Shown: positions 16,521 through 25,857, counted from the stretch's first letter. The stretch is 64,000 nt of DNA from Lentisphaerota bacterium (GCA_015061805.1 SUVV01000001.1:1-64000); one strand, 5' to 3'. Program-made: numbers and translations. Notes: generated by a model not told the origin, from the letters alone.

Positions 16521-18905
16521 ATGAAAAAAAACTTGCTGTTGCTGACGCTTGCAGCATTGACCGCAGTTGCCGGTGCAAAAACCTTTCAAATCACCAGAGA
16601 AAGCGAAGCGCTCTCCTGTATCGTGGTCGACCTGAATGCCCCCCGCCCCATACAACACGCCGCCAGAGAGTTGCAGAACTACTTCAAACGTATTACCGAT
16701 GCCCGGGTATCGATCCATCAGACCCCGGTTTATCTTGAAAAAAGAATAAGCTGCAAGGATATGGTTTACTTCATCCCCGGCACTCCGGATAGCGTCTATG
16801 TAAAAAAATATATGGACAAAAAGATCAAAGCGGCTCTCAAAAAAATCGGAGACACCGACGGTTATGCGGTCTTCATCCGCGACAAAAATAAAATTCTGAT
16901 CGTTGCCAATCAGCCCCGAGGTGTCATCAACGGCGTTCACCGTTTCATTCATAAGCATACAGACTTCATCTGGTTCCGTCCCCGCAACGAAGCGGCAAAC
17001 TTCACTTTCGATCCCGATTTGAAATTGGATGTAAAAGAATACATCGATATCCCCAAATTCACCATGCGCGGCTGGGCGCCCAACCGTAACATCGCCTTTT
17101 TGAGTGAAGAATTTGAACTTTTCGCCTCCCGCTTGAGCAATAATTTTACAACCTCCATGTATAAGGCGGCGATGGGCCGCCGTATGGATCACGCCTTTGC
17201 CATGGAATTCGGCGGCGGTCACAACATCAGTACCAAGTGGCTGCCCAAAAAGAAGTACGGCAAAACCAATCCGGAATTCTACATGCTGATCAACGGTGAA
17301 CGCAAAATCGAAGGCGAGGTCCACCTCTGCTGGACCAACCCGGAAATGAAAAAAGAGTTTATAAAAAATGTTCTTGCAACCTTGAAAACTCTCGATCCCA
17401 TCTATACCCGTATCAACATCATGATCGATGACGTTTCCAGCAATTGCCAGTGCCCCAATTGCGAAGCCCCGATCAAACTGCCCGACGGCAGAACCATTGA
17501 AAAAACTCACGAAGCATTCCGTTCCACGCAGTTCTTCATGTTCCTGAATGAGGTTGCCAAAGCGGTCTACGCGGTCAATCCGAAAATGCAGATCAAAAGT
17601 TTCGGTTACTACTTCACCAGTGTCCCGCCGGAAGTCAAAATTTTCCCGACTATCTGTGTCAGTTTCTGCCCCTACGTCCGCAACGACAAACGTCCCATCG
17701 TCGATCCCTCCAACAAAAAATGGCAGGCGCGCACCGAAAAATATGCCAAAATGAGTCCCAGTGTCATGTGGCGTGAATACTACTTCTCTCAAGCCGGATT
17801 TCCCCGCGCGCAGGCGAATGTCATCGCGCAGGATCTGCGCTACATCAACAAACTCGGTATCAAAATGTTCTACTGTGAAGCTTCATGGGGTGACCGTCCG
17901 GCTTTCGCCCGTCCTCCCCGTGTCCTTCCGGAACTTGAATTTTTCAGCATTACCGGTGCTGAATTCTGGGTCATCAACCAGCTGCTGTGGGATCCCGAAC
18001 AGGATCCGGATGAACTGCGCAATGAATACATCAAACGCACCTACCGCGAAGGCGCCCCCGGAGTTCAGAAATTCTACAAGCTCCTCCGCGATAGTTGGTT
18101 CCTTGATCCCTCCCCGAGTTCATTCAATGATGATTTCCGCCGTACCACCGGACGTTACATCATCTCCAAAGGATTGACCGCCCCCTGCCGGGCCGCACTT
18201 GCCGATGCCGCCAAGACAGTTAAAGACCCCGTTGCCCAAAAGCAGTTGGCATCTCTCACCGCCACCTTTGAACGCTGGATCACCCTCGGCAACGCCCGGG
18301 TCGTCAAAGAGCAGATCGTTCCCCGCGCCGACATCCGGGAATTCCCGGGATTCGATTTTGAGTCCGGAGTCTGGGCGAAAGCCGCCAAAATGCCCCCGAT
18401 GACTATGATGAAAAATCCGGCTGCCATGCCGCCGGAACCCACCGATGTCAAACTCATTCACAACGGCGAAACCTTCTACATCGCCTACCGCTGTCCCTTC
18501 CCCGGCGAAGCGGTTGGCGCGGCAGGATTGCCCTATGACAGAAGCCCCGGCGGCGACCACGGTCAGATATTCATCGCCAACGCCAAAGATGGTTATTATC
18601 AGTTCATTTTCGGCTGCCGTTCGCAGGGAACTTCCGGGATCTACGATGCCCGCACCTCCGACGGGACCTGGAATACCAAGTGGGAGGTAAAGACCCAGTT
18701 GAATAAAGGTGAATGGCGAGCCGTTATTGCGATTCCTTTCAAATCGGTCAATATCAATATTGAACGCAACAACCGCGTCGGAGCGATGTTCTACCGCCGC
18801 CGTCCCAAACGCGCCGGAGAAACCAAAAACATCCACAGCGCATGGGATGGAGGAGATCTTCACAATGCCGACAGTTTCGGCGATCTCGTGTTCCAGCACG
18901 AATAA
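16521..18905 (+). CDS. Secreted DUF4838 protein with CBM9-like C-terminal domain
   Basis: A 794-residue protein with signal peptide MKKNLLLLTLAALTAVAGA. Residues ~25-150 resemble the GH67N/GH20b-like alpha/beta domain that precedes DUF4838 (ARELQNYFKRITDARVSI, then DGYAVFI and GVINGVHRFIHKHTDFIWFRP). DUF4838 spans ~170-480, with the paired cysteine motif SSNCQCPNCEAPIK. The last ~200 residues (DVKLIHNGETFYIAYRC, GDHGQIFIANAKDGYYQF, WRAVIAIPFKSVNI) look like a CBM9-type carbohydrate-binding domain. The DUF4838 family is uncharacterised but found in glycan-utilisation loci. It has its own promoter and terminator, so it is monocistronic. It is the most divergent of four paralogues in the window. 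Confidence 0.85.
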   Translation: MKKNLLLLTLAALTAVAGAKTFQITRESEALSCIVVDLNAPRPIQHAARELQNYFKRITDARVSIHQTPVYLEKRISCKDMVYFIPGTPDSVYVKKYMDKKIKAALKKIGDTDGYAVFIRDKNKILIVANQPRGVINGVHRFIHKHTDFIWFRPRNEAANFTFDPDLKLDVKEYIDIPKFTMRGWAPNRNIAFLSEEFELFASRLSNNFTTSMYKAAMGRRMDHAFAMEFGGGHNISTKWLPKKKYGKTNPEFYMLINGERKIEGEVHLCWTNPEMKKEFIKNVLATLKTLDPIYTRINIMIDDVSSNCQCPNCEAPIKLPDGRTIEKTHEAFRSTQFFMFLNEVAKAVYAVNPKMQIKSFGYYFTSVPPEVKIFPTICVSFCPYVRNDKRPIVDPSNKKWQARTEKYAKMSPSVMWREYYFSQAGFPRAQANVIAQDLRYINKLGIKMFYCEASWGDRPAFARPPRVLPELEFFSITGAEFWVINQLLWDPEQDPDELRNEYIKRTYREGAPGVQKFYKLLRDSWFLDPSPSSFNDDFRRTTGRYIISKGLTAPCRAALADAAKTVKDPVAQKQLASLTATFERWITLGNARVVKEQIVPRADIREFPGFDFESGVWAKAAKMPPMTMMKNPAAMPPEPTDVKLIHNGETFYIAYRCPFPGEAVGAAGLPYDRSPGGDHGQIFIANAKDGYYQFIFGCRSQGTSGIYDARTSDGTWNTKWEVKTQLNKGEWRAVIAIPFKSVNINIERNNRVGAMFYRRRPKRAGETKNIHSAWDGGDLHNADSFGDLVFQHE

Positions 18906-18911
18906 TCTCTA

Positions 18912-18942
18912 AATGCGCCGGAACTTGCCGGCGCATTGTTTT
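18912..18942 (+). terminator. Rho-independent terminator after the DUF4838 gene
   Basis: A perfect 10-bp stem AATGCGCCGG/CCGGCGCATT with loop AACTTG, followed by GTTTT. It lies seven bases after the stop codon. Confidence 0.85.
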
Positions 18943-18965
18943 ACCCCAACCACTCGCAGAGCATT

Positions 18966-19625
18966 ATGAAAAAATTCAAAGCTGCAATATTCGACATGGA
19001 CGGCACCCTGCTCGATACCATGTACATCTGGCGCCATCTGGCGCCGGAATATTTGAAAAAAAACAACATCGCCGCTCCGGATGATCTGACCGATCAACTG
19101 GCAATCATGGGTATCGGCAGAGCAGTAAGTTTCCTCATTGAGAATTTCAATATCAAAATGGCTACGGAAGAGCTGTATCAGGAGATCATCGGAATTTTAG
19201 CCGACTATTACCGCCACCATGCAATCTTCAAACCCGGCGCGGAAGAATTCCTGCAAAAAATGCAAGCGCGCGGAATACCGACCATGGTTTTCAGCGCCAC
19301 GCCGGAAGATCTGCTCGATCTGGCATTGAGCCGTCTGGATGCGCTGAAATATTTTTCTCACGGCATCCTCTCAGTCAACACGATCAAGTATGCAAAAAAC
19401 AAACCGGAGGCATTCTACACCGCCGCAGAACATATCGGATTCCCGGTCGAAGATGTCATGATCTTTGAAGATGCCCTCTATGCTGCAAGCACCGTCAAGA
19501 AAGCAGGCTTCGCTCTCACCGTCATGGCTGATAATGAAGAACATCACACTCAGGAGATGCGGGAACTTGCCGATTTCTACATCGAAAAAAGTTGGAGCGA
19601 ATTCCCCATCGACCGCTTCTTTTGA
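18966..19625 (+). CDS. HAD-family phosphatase (beta-phosphoglucomutase/phosphatase-like)
   Basis: A 219-residue haloacid dehalogenase hydrolase. Motif I FDMDGTLLDT has the nucleophile D10 and acid/base D12. A helical cap follows (~15-90); motif II is VFSATPE, the motif III lysine lies in KNKPEAF, and motif IV is MIFEDALYAA. The cap and EDAL loop place it among sugar-phosphate phosphatases or phosphoglucomutases, substrate unknown. ATG 18966 is used because an upstream in-frame start at 18936 lies inside the preceding terminator. It sits between a secreted glycan protein and a symporter, so sugar-phosphate turnover is plausible. Confidence 0.85.
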   Translation: MKKFKAAIFDMDGTLLDTMYIWRHLAPEYLKKNNIAAPDDLTDQLAIMGIGRAVSFLIENFNIKMATEELYQEIIGILADYYRHHAIFKPGAEEFLQKMQARGIPTMVFSATPEDLLDLALSRLDALKYFSHGILSVNTIKYAKNKPEAFYTAAEHIGFPVEDVMIFEDALYAASTVKKAGFALTVMADNEEHHTQEMRELADFYIEKSWSEFPIDRFF

Positions 19626-19717
19626 TAAAAATCGTTTGCAAAAATCTATTCAGAAGATATATTATAAAAATGCACATAACTTAATAGTAATGTAACAAAA
19701 AAGGAGAAAAATATTTT

Positions 19718-22114
19718 ATGACTTCGCTATGGAAATTTTTAACCGATGACAATTGGTTCTACATCAGCCCGCTGGATTGGCTCATCATCGTGCTGCCGAT
19801 CGCATTTGTGATTTACATGGGATGGCGCTCAAGAAGATACGTTGCTCAGGTTTCAGACTTTCTCACCGCCGGACGCTTGGGCGGCCGTTACATCCTCGGT
19901 GTGGCAGATATTGCCAACGGCTTGTCGATCATCAGTCTGGTGGCCTATGTTGAAGTGCATTACCGTACCGGTTTTGCTCTGACATTCTGGCAGAACCTGA
20001 CCATGCCGCTGGGCATCATCCTCAGTATGACCGGCTTTGTCACCTACCGTTACCGTGCGACCAAAGCGATGAGTTTCGGTCAGTTTATTGAAATGCGTTA
20101 CAGCCGCGGTCTGCGTATTTTTTCCAGTGCTTTGCGTTCGACCTCCGAAGTGCTCGCCAACATGATCATGCCTGCGATCGCCGGACGCTTTTTCATCTAC
20201 TTTTTAGGTTTGCCGCAGCGTTTTATGCTGTGGGGAATTGAATTCGACACCTTCAATGTTCTCATTCTTTTCTGCCTGTCGCTGGCACTGGCGATCATCT
20301 TTATGGGCGGACGCCTTTCGCTGATGATCACAGACTGTATCCAGGGTATGTTCTGCTATCCCATCATGGCGATCTTTGTCGGATTCATCCTCTACAAATT
20401 CTCCTGGAACGATCAGATCGTCCCGGTTTTGACTGACCGGGTCGCCAATCAGAGTTTCCTCGATCCCTACGATATCTCTGACCTGCGGGACTTCAACTTG
20501 TTCTATGTCGGAGTTACGCTGCTCACAGTGTTTTTGAACCGTGGCAACTGGCTGGGTTCCGGCAGCCAGAGCTGTGCCAAAAGCCCGCACGAAGCTAAAA
20601 TGGCTTCATTGCTCGGATCCTACCGCAGCAGTCTGGCAAGCGTGTTGTATATTCTCGTTGCGGTTGCACTTATCGTCTATTTCAACCACAAAGATTTTGC
20701 ACCGCAGGCAAGAGAAGTGCGTAACTCGATCAGCACAAAAATCGCAGATGATATTTTTACCGAGCCTGCTCATAAGAATCTGAAAAGCAAAGTTCTCGCC
20801 GCTACCGAACAGCAGCAGCAGATCATCCATAATGTCGGTGTCGATAAACCGCTCTCGGAAGATGAAAACCTCGATACCCGTTACCTCGCCAATATCAAAA
20901 ACATCATTACCACCAACCCGGACAGCAGTGCTGAAGAAAATGCCAGCATGTATCAGCAGTTCCGTACGCTCTACGATCAGATGCGTACTGCGGTCGGTGT
21001 CCGTCATATGCTGCCGCCGGGCTTGAGCGGTCTCTTCTGTCTGCTGATGCTTATGGCGATGATCTCTACCGACGATACCCGTATGTTCTCTTCGGCGACC
21101 ACCATTTTCCAGGATGTGATATTGCCCTTCCTCAAAAAGCCGCTGACTCCGGTTCAGCATATGTGGATGTTGCGCTTTGTCTCTCTCGGCGTTGGAATCT
21201 GCTTCTACGTCGGTTCAACGCTGATGAGCCAGCTGGACTACATCAACCTCTTTGTGGCGACCATGGTCACGATGTGGATCGGTGCCGGTTCAATGGTTAT
21301 GTTCGGTCTCTATTCCACCTTCGGTACTACCGCCGGAGCGTGGGCGAGCGTGGGTACCGGATGTGTATTTTCGCTGATCTACATCGGATTGAAGCAGTAC
21401 TGGACCAATTTTTATGCATTTCTGTCAGATATGGGATGGCTGGACGGATTCACCAAAGTCGTGGAAAGTTTGTCCCGTCCGTTTGAACCGATCATCGTCT
21501 GGCGGGTAAATCCCTACAAATGCTTCATGAATGCGTATGAATTCAAACTGCTGGTGACAGTGCTCTGCCTGGTGATCTATGTCGTGGTCTCCAAACTCAC
21601 CTGCAAAGAACCGTTCAATCTTGATCGTATGCTCCACCGCGGCAAATACAATCTGGACAATCTGGATCAGAAGGAATTCGCCTGGACCTGGAAGAACATT
21701 CTGAACAAGCTCATCACGATCACTCCGCAGTATACCTTCTGGGATCGTGTGCAGGCCTATTCGATCTTTGTCTACTCCCTTATCTATCGTTTCCTCTTCA
21801 CCTTTGTATTCATCGTGATCTGGAACATCTTTGACCGCTGGCCCAAAGAATGGTGGAGTACCTACTTCCTGATAACCGGTTTGCTGGTGCCCGGTGTAAT
21901 CGCGGTTATCGTCACCTTCTGGTTCGGCTGGGGATCGGTGGTGGATATGCGCCAGCTTTTCCACGATCTCAAAACCCGCAAGTTGAACTTCCTTGACAAT
22001 GGTATGGTCGAAGGAAACATGTCTCTGGCAGATAAAGCGGAACTCGAAGCGATCGATGCCGCCGAAAAGAAAGAAGACAAGAAAGAAGACAAGAAAGAGA
22101 ACAAAGACGAATAA
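19718..22114 (+). CDS. Sodium:solute symporter family protein, enlarged
   Basis: A 798-residue SSS-family permease, longer than the usual ~500-550. Thirteen or more membrane segments begin at ~20 (LDWLIIVLPIAFVIYMGW). SDFLTAGRLGGRYILGVADIANGLSI is the family's first-helix sodium-site region. A hydrophilic insertion at ~330-425 splits the core. Two further membrane segments at ~690-745 and a charged tail of KKED repeats end the protein. Likely sodium-driven uptake of a sugar or organic acid; substrate not predictable. ATG follows AAAAAGGAGAAAAATATTTT. A strong terminator closes the gene. Confidence 0.88.
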   Translation: MTSLWKFLTDDNWFYISPLDWLIIVLPIAFVIYMGWRSRRYVAQVSDFLTAGRLGGRYILGVADIANGLSIISLVAYVEVHYRTGFALTFWQNLTMPLGIILSMTGFVTYRYRATKAMSFGQFIEMRYSRGLRIFSSALRSTSEVLANMIMPAIAGRFFIYFLGLPQRFMLWGIEFDTFNVLILFCLSLALAIIFMGGRLSLMITDCIQGMFCYPIMAIFVGFILYKFSWNDQIVPVLTDRVANQSFLDPYDISDLRDFNLFYVGVTLLTVFLNRGNWLGSGSQSCAKSPHEAKMASLLGSYRSSLASVLYILVAVALIVYFNHKDFAPQAREVRNSISTKIADDIFTEPAHKNLKSKVLAATEQQQQIIHNVGVDKPLSEDENLDTRYLANIKNIITTNPDSSAEENASMYQQFRTLYDQMRTAVGVRHMLPPGLSGLFCLLMLMAMISTDDTRMFSSATTIFQDVILPFLKKPLTPVQHMWMLRFVSLGVGICFYVGSTLMSQLDYINLFVATMVTMWIGAGSMVMFGLYSTFGTTAGAWASVGTGCVFSLIYIGLKQYWTNFYAFLSDMGWLDGFTKVVESLSRPFEPIIVWRVNPYKCFMNAYEFKLLVTVLCLVIYVVVSKLTCKEPFNLDRMLHRGKYNLDNLDQKEFAWTWKNILNKLITITPQYTFWDRVQAYSIFVYSLIYRFLFTFVFIVIWNIFDRWPKEWWSTYFLITGLLVPGVIAVIVTFWFGWGSVVDMRQLFHDLKTRKLNFLDNGMVEGNMSLADKAELEAIDAAEKKEDKKEDKKENKDE

Positions 22115-22137
22115 TCCGCTTTCTCATAAAAAATCAA

Positions 22138-22172
22138 GGCTGTTGTAAAATTTTTTACAACAGCCTTTTTCT
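22138..22172 (+). terminator. Rho-independent terminator after the symporter
   Basis: Stem GGCTGTTGTAAAA/TTTTACAACAGCC (13 bp) followed by TTTTTCT, 24 bases after the symporter stop codon. Confidence 0.9.
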
Positions 22173-22177
22173 ATTAT

Positions 22178-22231
22178 TTGAGAAAAGAAAAATCGGAATT
22201 GATTTTATCGTCAACGATAAAATCAATTCCG
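22178..22231 (-). terminator. Perfect 18-bp hairpin terminator for the uppP-proC-GT2 run
   Basis: On the minus strand CGGAATTGATTTTATCGT, loop TG, and its exact complement (22231-22194) are followed by ATTTTTCTTTTCTC. It ends the transcript leaving the glycosyltransferase gene and faces the symporter terminator. Confidence 0.85.
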
Positions 22232-22254
22232 CTGAAAATTTTTCAATAAGCAAA

Positions 22255-23016
22255 CTACAGGACTTCATCCCATGGCTTTTCAAAAGACTGTTTCGAACCG
22301 GTCAGACAGTTGAAACGGAAAATGTGCCAGAATGCGGCAAATCCATCACGCCAGCCGATCTTTTTGCCTTCATCATAACGGCGGGGGCAATAGGAGATCG
22401 GAACCTCCCAGATGCGAAGCACCCGCGGTTTGGCGATCTTGGCGGTGATTTCCGGTTCAATACCGAAACGCTGGCTGGTAAGTTTCAGATTCTGGATAAC
22501 TTCACGACGGAACGCCTTGTAACAGGTTTCCATATCCGACAGGTGAATGTCCGAAAACCAGTTGGACATAAAGGTCAGCAGTTTGTTGCCCATTTCATGC
22601 TTGAAGTATCTCACCTGCCCCGGACTGCTCATGAACCGGGAACCGTAAACCACATCGGCTTTACCGGCGGCAAGCGGAGCCAGTACCAAAGCATAATCTG
22701 CCGGATCATACTCAAAATCCGCATCCTGAATAATCACATAATCGCAACTTGCCTCTTTGAATCCCCGGATGATCGCCGCACCTTTGCCGCAGTTGAGTTC
22801 CTGCTTGAGCAGTTTGACCTTGGGATTGCCGGCAAAAGTCTGCAGTTTTTCCCAGGAACCATCTTTGGAAGCATCATCGATGATGATCAATTCGCCGACT
22901 TCCGGGCGTTTCAAGACCAGATCAATGATATCGGTAATGGTGCGTTCTTCATTGTAAACCGGCATCACAACAGAAAGTTTTCCCTCTGGAATGGGAGTGG
23001 ACATAACCGGATTCAT
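22255..23016 (-). CDS. GT2 family glycosyltransferase (polyprenyl-phosphate mannosyltransferase-like)
   Basis: A 253-residue GT-A enzyme without membrane segments. LSVVMPVYNEERTITDIIDLVL (N-terminus), IIDDASKDGS, the metal-binding IIQDADFEYDP and GSRFMSSPG are those of DPM1-like enzymes that load a sugar from a nucleotide donor onto polyprenyl phosphate. That fits two GT39-like membrane glycosyltransferases elsewhere in the window that would use such a donor, and uppP two genes upstream, which regenerates the lipid carrier. The ATG overlaps the proC stop by one base (TAATG). Confidence 0.9.
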   Translation of the reverse strand: MNPVMSTPIPEGKLSVVMPVYNEERTITDIIDLVLKRPEVGELIIIDDASKDGSWEKLQTFAGNPKVKLLKQELNCGKGAAIIRGFKEASCDYVIIQDADFEYDPADYALVLAPLAAGKADVVYGSRFMSSPGQVRYFKHEMGNKLLTFMSNWFSDIHLSDMETCYKAFRREVIQNLKLTSQRFGIEPEITAKIAKPRVLRIWEVPISYCPRRYDEGKKIGWRDGFAAFWHIFRFNCLTGSKQSFEKPWDEVL

Positions 23017-23819
23017 TATTTACCTCCAAGTTCTCTGGAACGCTTGGCGGCGGCGCGGACACTCTGCATCACGATTCCGGCAAACCCTTTTGCCGCCATG
23101 AATTCCAACGCCCGGCTGGTCGTTCCTCCGGGACTGGTGACATTATCTTTGAGCTGCGCCGGATGAGTTCCGGTTTCAGCGACCATTTTTGCACTGCCGG
23201 CAACGGTCTGAACCGCCAGCTGCAGCGCGATATCCCGAGGCAGACCTTCGGCAACACCGCCATCTGCCAATGCCTGAATAAATTCAAACACGTAAGCCGG
23301 CCCGCTTCCGGAAAGCGCCGTCACCGCATCGAGTGCCGATTCCGGAACCTTGACTGCGGTACCGACGGCAGAGAAAATCCGGTCGGCGAATTCGGCATCT
23401 TCCGCCGTCACCCCCGCAGAGAGCGCGTAGGCGGCGGCACCGGAACCAACCAGAGCAGGAGTATTGGGCATGATACGGACAATGCGTTTGCTGCCGGTCA
23501 ATGCTTCCAATTTTTCAATAGTGACTCCGGCGGCGATGGACAAAACCGTCTTTTCTTTGAGAATTTCCCGGAAACCTATCAATGCATCCGCGAGCATCTG
23601 CGGCTTGACAGCGATCAGGATATACTCAGCTGTTTCGAGCTGTTTTTCCAGACCGGCGCAGAACGCGTCAGCGCCGGAAACCGATTTGAAAGTTTCAGCG
23701 GCTGCGGAATTAACATCAAATCCGGCGATTTCAGAAGAGTTCAACACTCCGGCGCGGACAACTCCGCCGGCGATAGCAGTCGCCATTTTTCCGGTTCCGA
23801 TAAAAAACAATTTGGACAT
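23016..23819 (-). CDS. proC: Pyrroline-5-carboxylate reductase
   Basis: A 267-residue final enzyme of proline synthesis. Rossmann motif FIGTGKMATAIAGG at the N-terminus, VRIMPNTPALVGSGAAAYAL in the middle, and the C-terminal signature DNVTSPGGTTSRALEFM are all intact. It lies between uppP (five-base gap) and the GT2 gene (one-base overlap). proB is about 21 kb away, and proA is not in the window. Confidence 0.96.
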   Translation of the reverse strand: MSKLFFIGTGKMATAIAGGVVRAGVLNSSEIAGFDVNSAAAETFKSVSGADAFCAGLEKQLETAEYILIAVKPQMLADALIGFREILKEKTVLSIAAGVTIEKLEALTGSKRIVRIMPNTPALVGSGAAAYALSAGVTAEDAEFADRIFSAVGTAVKVPESALDAVTALSGSGPAYVFEFIQALADGGVAEGLPRDIALQLAVQTVAGSAKMVAETGTHPAQLKDNVTSPGGTTSRALEFMAAKGFAGIVMQSVRAAAKRSRELGGK

Positions 23820-23824
23820 AGTAA

Positions 23825-24640
23825 TTACCCCCTGCCCTGAAGTTTAAGCATCTGCCATCCGACAACGGTGATCCCGAGCAGAAAGAGATACCATGAAAAT
23901 ATTGACAATTTACGTTTTTTAACAACTGCGACCAACAAAGTCAATGCGGCGAAACTCACCAGCGCACTGATTCCGAAACCACAGGCAATCTGCGGAACGG
24001 AAAGTCTGCCGATGACAAAACCGTTTTTCACCAGAGAGAACAGTTCCAGCAGCATGGCTCCGCCGATCGCCGGGATGGCAAGCAGAAAAGAGAATGCCGC
24101 AGCACTTTCAAACTGCAATCCGCACAGCACACCGGCGGCGATCGTCGCCCCGGAGCGGGATATGCCCGGTACAATAGCGATCATCTGGACAAAACCGATG
24201 ATAAGCGCCTGTTTCAGAGAAATGTTTTCCAGAGGTGTCACCGCGTTTTTGACCATTTTTTCCTTGCCGGTGATCCGGAGCAGAGATGCTGTCACCAGAA
24301 ATGCCATGCCGATCGACAGCAAATCGCTGAACATCATATCCATAAGATCGAATTTTTTCAACAGCAATCCGGCAACTCCGGCGGGAATCGTGGCAATCAG
24401 CACCATTCCCAGTACCCGGATCTTGTCCCGGCGGAGCAAAGACAGCAGTGTTTTGAAATAAAAGGCAACGATCGCCAGCAGAGAACCGGCATGAAGCACA
24501 ATGCTGAATGCCGCTCCTTCATCGCTCCGCAGCCCGAATGCTCCCCCCAGTACCGCCAGATGTCCGGAAGAACTGACCGGCAGAAATTCAGTTATCCCCT
24601 GAATTACCGCCAACAGAATGACTATCAACCATACAGCCAT
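23825..24640 (-). CDS. uppP: Undecaprenyl-diphosphate phosphatase
   Basis: A 271-residue, eight-span membrane enzyme that dephosphorylates undecaprenyl diphosphate, recycling the cell-wall lipid carrier. Signatures: AVIQGITEFLPVSSSGHLAVLG (Glu and Ser residues of the active site) and PGISRSGATIAAG around residues 160-175. ATG 24640 is preferred to an in-frame GTG three codons upstream that would overlap the preceding gene. Its product would serve the neighbouring polyprenyl-phosphate glycosyltransferase. Confidence 0.95.
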   Translation of the reverse strand: MAVWLIVILLAVIQGITEFLPVSSSGHLAVLGGAFGLRSDEGAAFSIVLHAGSLLAIVAFYFKTLLSLLRRDKIRVLGMVLIATIPAGVAGLLLKKFDLMDMMFSDLLSIGMAFLVTASLLRITGKEKMVKNAVTPLENISLKQALIIGFVQMIAIVPGISRSGATIAAGVLCGLQFESAAAFSFLLAIPAIGGAMLLELFSLVKNGFVIGRLSVPQIACGFGISALVSFAALTLLVAVVKKRKLSIFSWYLFLLGITVVGWQMLKLQGRG

Positions 24641-24645
24641 AATTA

Positions 24646-24954
24646 TCACCGTTTTTTATGAGTATTGAGGTTGCCGCGCTCCTCCGGATGCGGAGGAAGC
24701 AGCGGAGCAGTTTCCGGGATATCCGGATCTCCGGGCATCGGTTCGTAATCTTTACCGGTAAAACTCTTTTTTACATAGTGCAGACCTTTGTCGCCGCCAT
24801 GCTTGACATCTTTCCAGTGCATTTCAACTTTTTCAAAATGCTCTCCGGCAGAATCCGGATTTTTCCGGCAATAGAAGAAATACCAGATCCCGGCACAAAC
24901 CGAAAGCGCAAGGATGACACCGATTACGATACCGCAACCGCACGAATACTTCAT
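24646..24954 (-). CDS. Small single-span membrane protein, unknown
   Basis: A 102-residue protein: KYSCGCGIVIGVILALSVCAGIWYFFY at the N-terminus is one hydrophobic segment with four cysteines. It is followed by a short charged region (GEHFEKVEMHWKDVKHGGDKGLHYVKKSF) and a Pro-rich tail. No family is recognised. It lies between the tandem-HTH regulator and uppP with almost no spacing, so it is part of that transcript. An in-frame GTG at 24960 is an alternative start. Confidence 0.6.
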   Translation of the reverse strand: MKYSCGCGIVIGVILALSVCAGIWYFFYCRKNPDSAGEHFEKVEMHWKDVKHGGDKGLHYVKKSFTGKDYEPMPGDPDIPETAPLLPPHPEERGNLNTHKKR

Positions 24955-24960
24955 TTTCAC

Positions 24961-25830
24961 TTACTTTACCTTTACTTTCAGCGGCTGCAGGATGACTTCA
25001 ACCACAGGGAGCGACCAGAGCAGAGTTCCATGAGTTTCAAAACTGGGAATGTTTTCTTTCTTTTCCGGTGCAGTTCCGGGCTGCCAGAGACGGAAAACGC
25101 CGCCATCATACATCCGCAATTCCATGGTGGCGTAACCGGTCGGCCGGGTATCAGAAAGCACGATCTGAAGCAAGCCGTCATGCAAAAAGCCGACTTCGCT
25201 GCTGTACGCCTGCGCCACCACCGGTTTGGAAACACCGTTCACGGTATGAGAGATGAAGTTGCGGATATTGCGCCAGGCGAATTCGGAAATTTTTTCTTCG
25301 CCGTCATATTCGACCAGGTCGCTGACCATGATCTGCGGAGCGCCGCCGCGCTGATAGAGGGAATTGACATCTCCGGACTCGGCAACAGTGATCTCCTCTT
25401 TTTCAAAATCGACATTGTAGATTTCGGAAAGTTTGTTTTTTTCCTCTTCGGTGGCAACAGCAATACCGGCATTTTCAATTTCGGTGAGCCGTTCAACCGT
25501 CATATCGGTACGGGCGGCGACCTCGTCGATGGAAAGTCCCATGCTGGCACGCAGCGGCATCAGAGCAATACCATTATTTTTTCTGCCGGTATAACGGGGT
25601 TCGGAACGGGCAAGCATAAGTTGATACTGCATTTGGTTGCGGGTTTTGACCGGAACCTTGAGCGTATTGAAAATCATCTCCATGTGGCGCAAAGTCGGCA
25701 GAGTCGTTCCATGAACAAACTGCGAAATTGCGGCAGATGAGATCCCGATTTTGGAAGCGATTTCAATTTGACGGAATCCGGATTTGCGGATAAGCATCAT
25801 CAACTGTTGGGCAAAAATTCTCCGTTGCAT
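24961..25830 (-). CDS. XRE-type regulator with two helix-turn-helix domains
   Basis: A 289-residue protein. The first HTH (~6-58) reads FRQIEIASKIGISSAAISQFVHG; a second (~88-138) reads MGLSIDEVAARTDMTVERLTEIEN, so two Cro/CI-like domains follow one another. The C-terminal ~130 residues are unassigned, predicted mostly beta (MELRMYDGGVFRLWQPG). It heads the small membrane protein-uppP-proC-GT2 run and has its own promoter with a palindrome at the start region, so self-regulation is likely. It could link envelope lipid-carrier supply to a signal, but the ligand is unknown. Confidence 0.78.
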   Translation of the reverse strand: MQRRIFAQQLMMLIRKSGFRQIEIASKIGISSAAISQFVHGTTLPTLRHMEMIFNTLKVPVKTRNQMQYQLMLARSEPRYTGRKNNGIALMPLRASMGLSIDEVAARTDMTVERLTEIENAGIAVATEEEKNKLSEIYNVDFEKEEITVAESGDVNSLYQRGGAPQIMVSDLVEYDGEEKISEFAWRNIRNFISHTVNGVSKPVVAQAYSSEVGFLHDGLLQIVLSDTRPTGYATMELRMYDGGVFRLWQPGTAPEKKENIPSFETHGTLLWSLPVVEVILQPLKVKVK

Positions 25831-25847
25831 ACAAAAACTCCTTTTTT

Positions 25848-25857
25848 AAGTTAACTT
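25848..25857. promoter_or_regulatory. Palindrome AAGTTAACTT, possible autoregulatory operator
   Basis: A perfect 10-bp palindrome within the broader TTAAGTTAACTTTAA, between the -10 box and the start codon of the tandem-HTH regulator. The position is typical for an autorepressor site. Confidence 0.35.

Noticed and set aside
18936-18965. Upstream in-frame start for the HAD phosphatase
   Set aside because: It falls inside the terminator hairpin of the preceding gene, and the added residues are not family-like.
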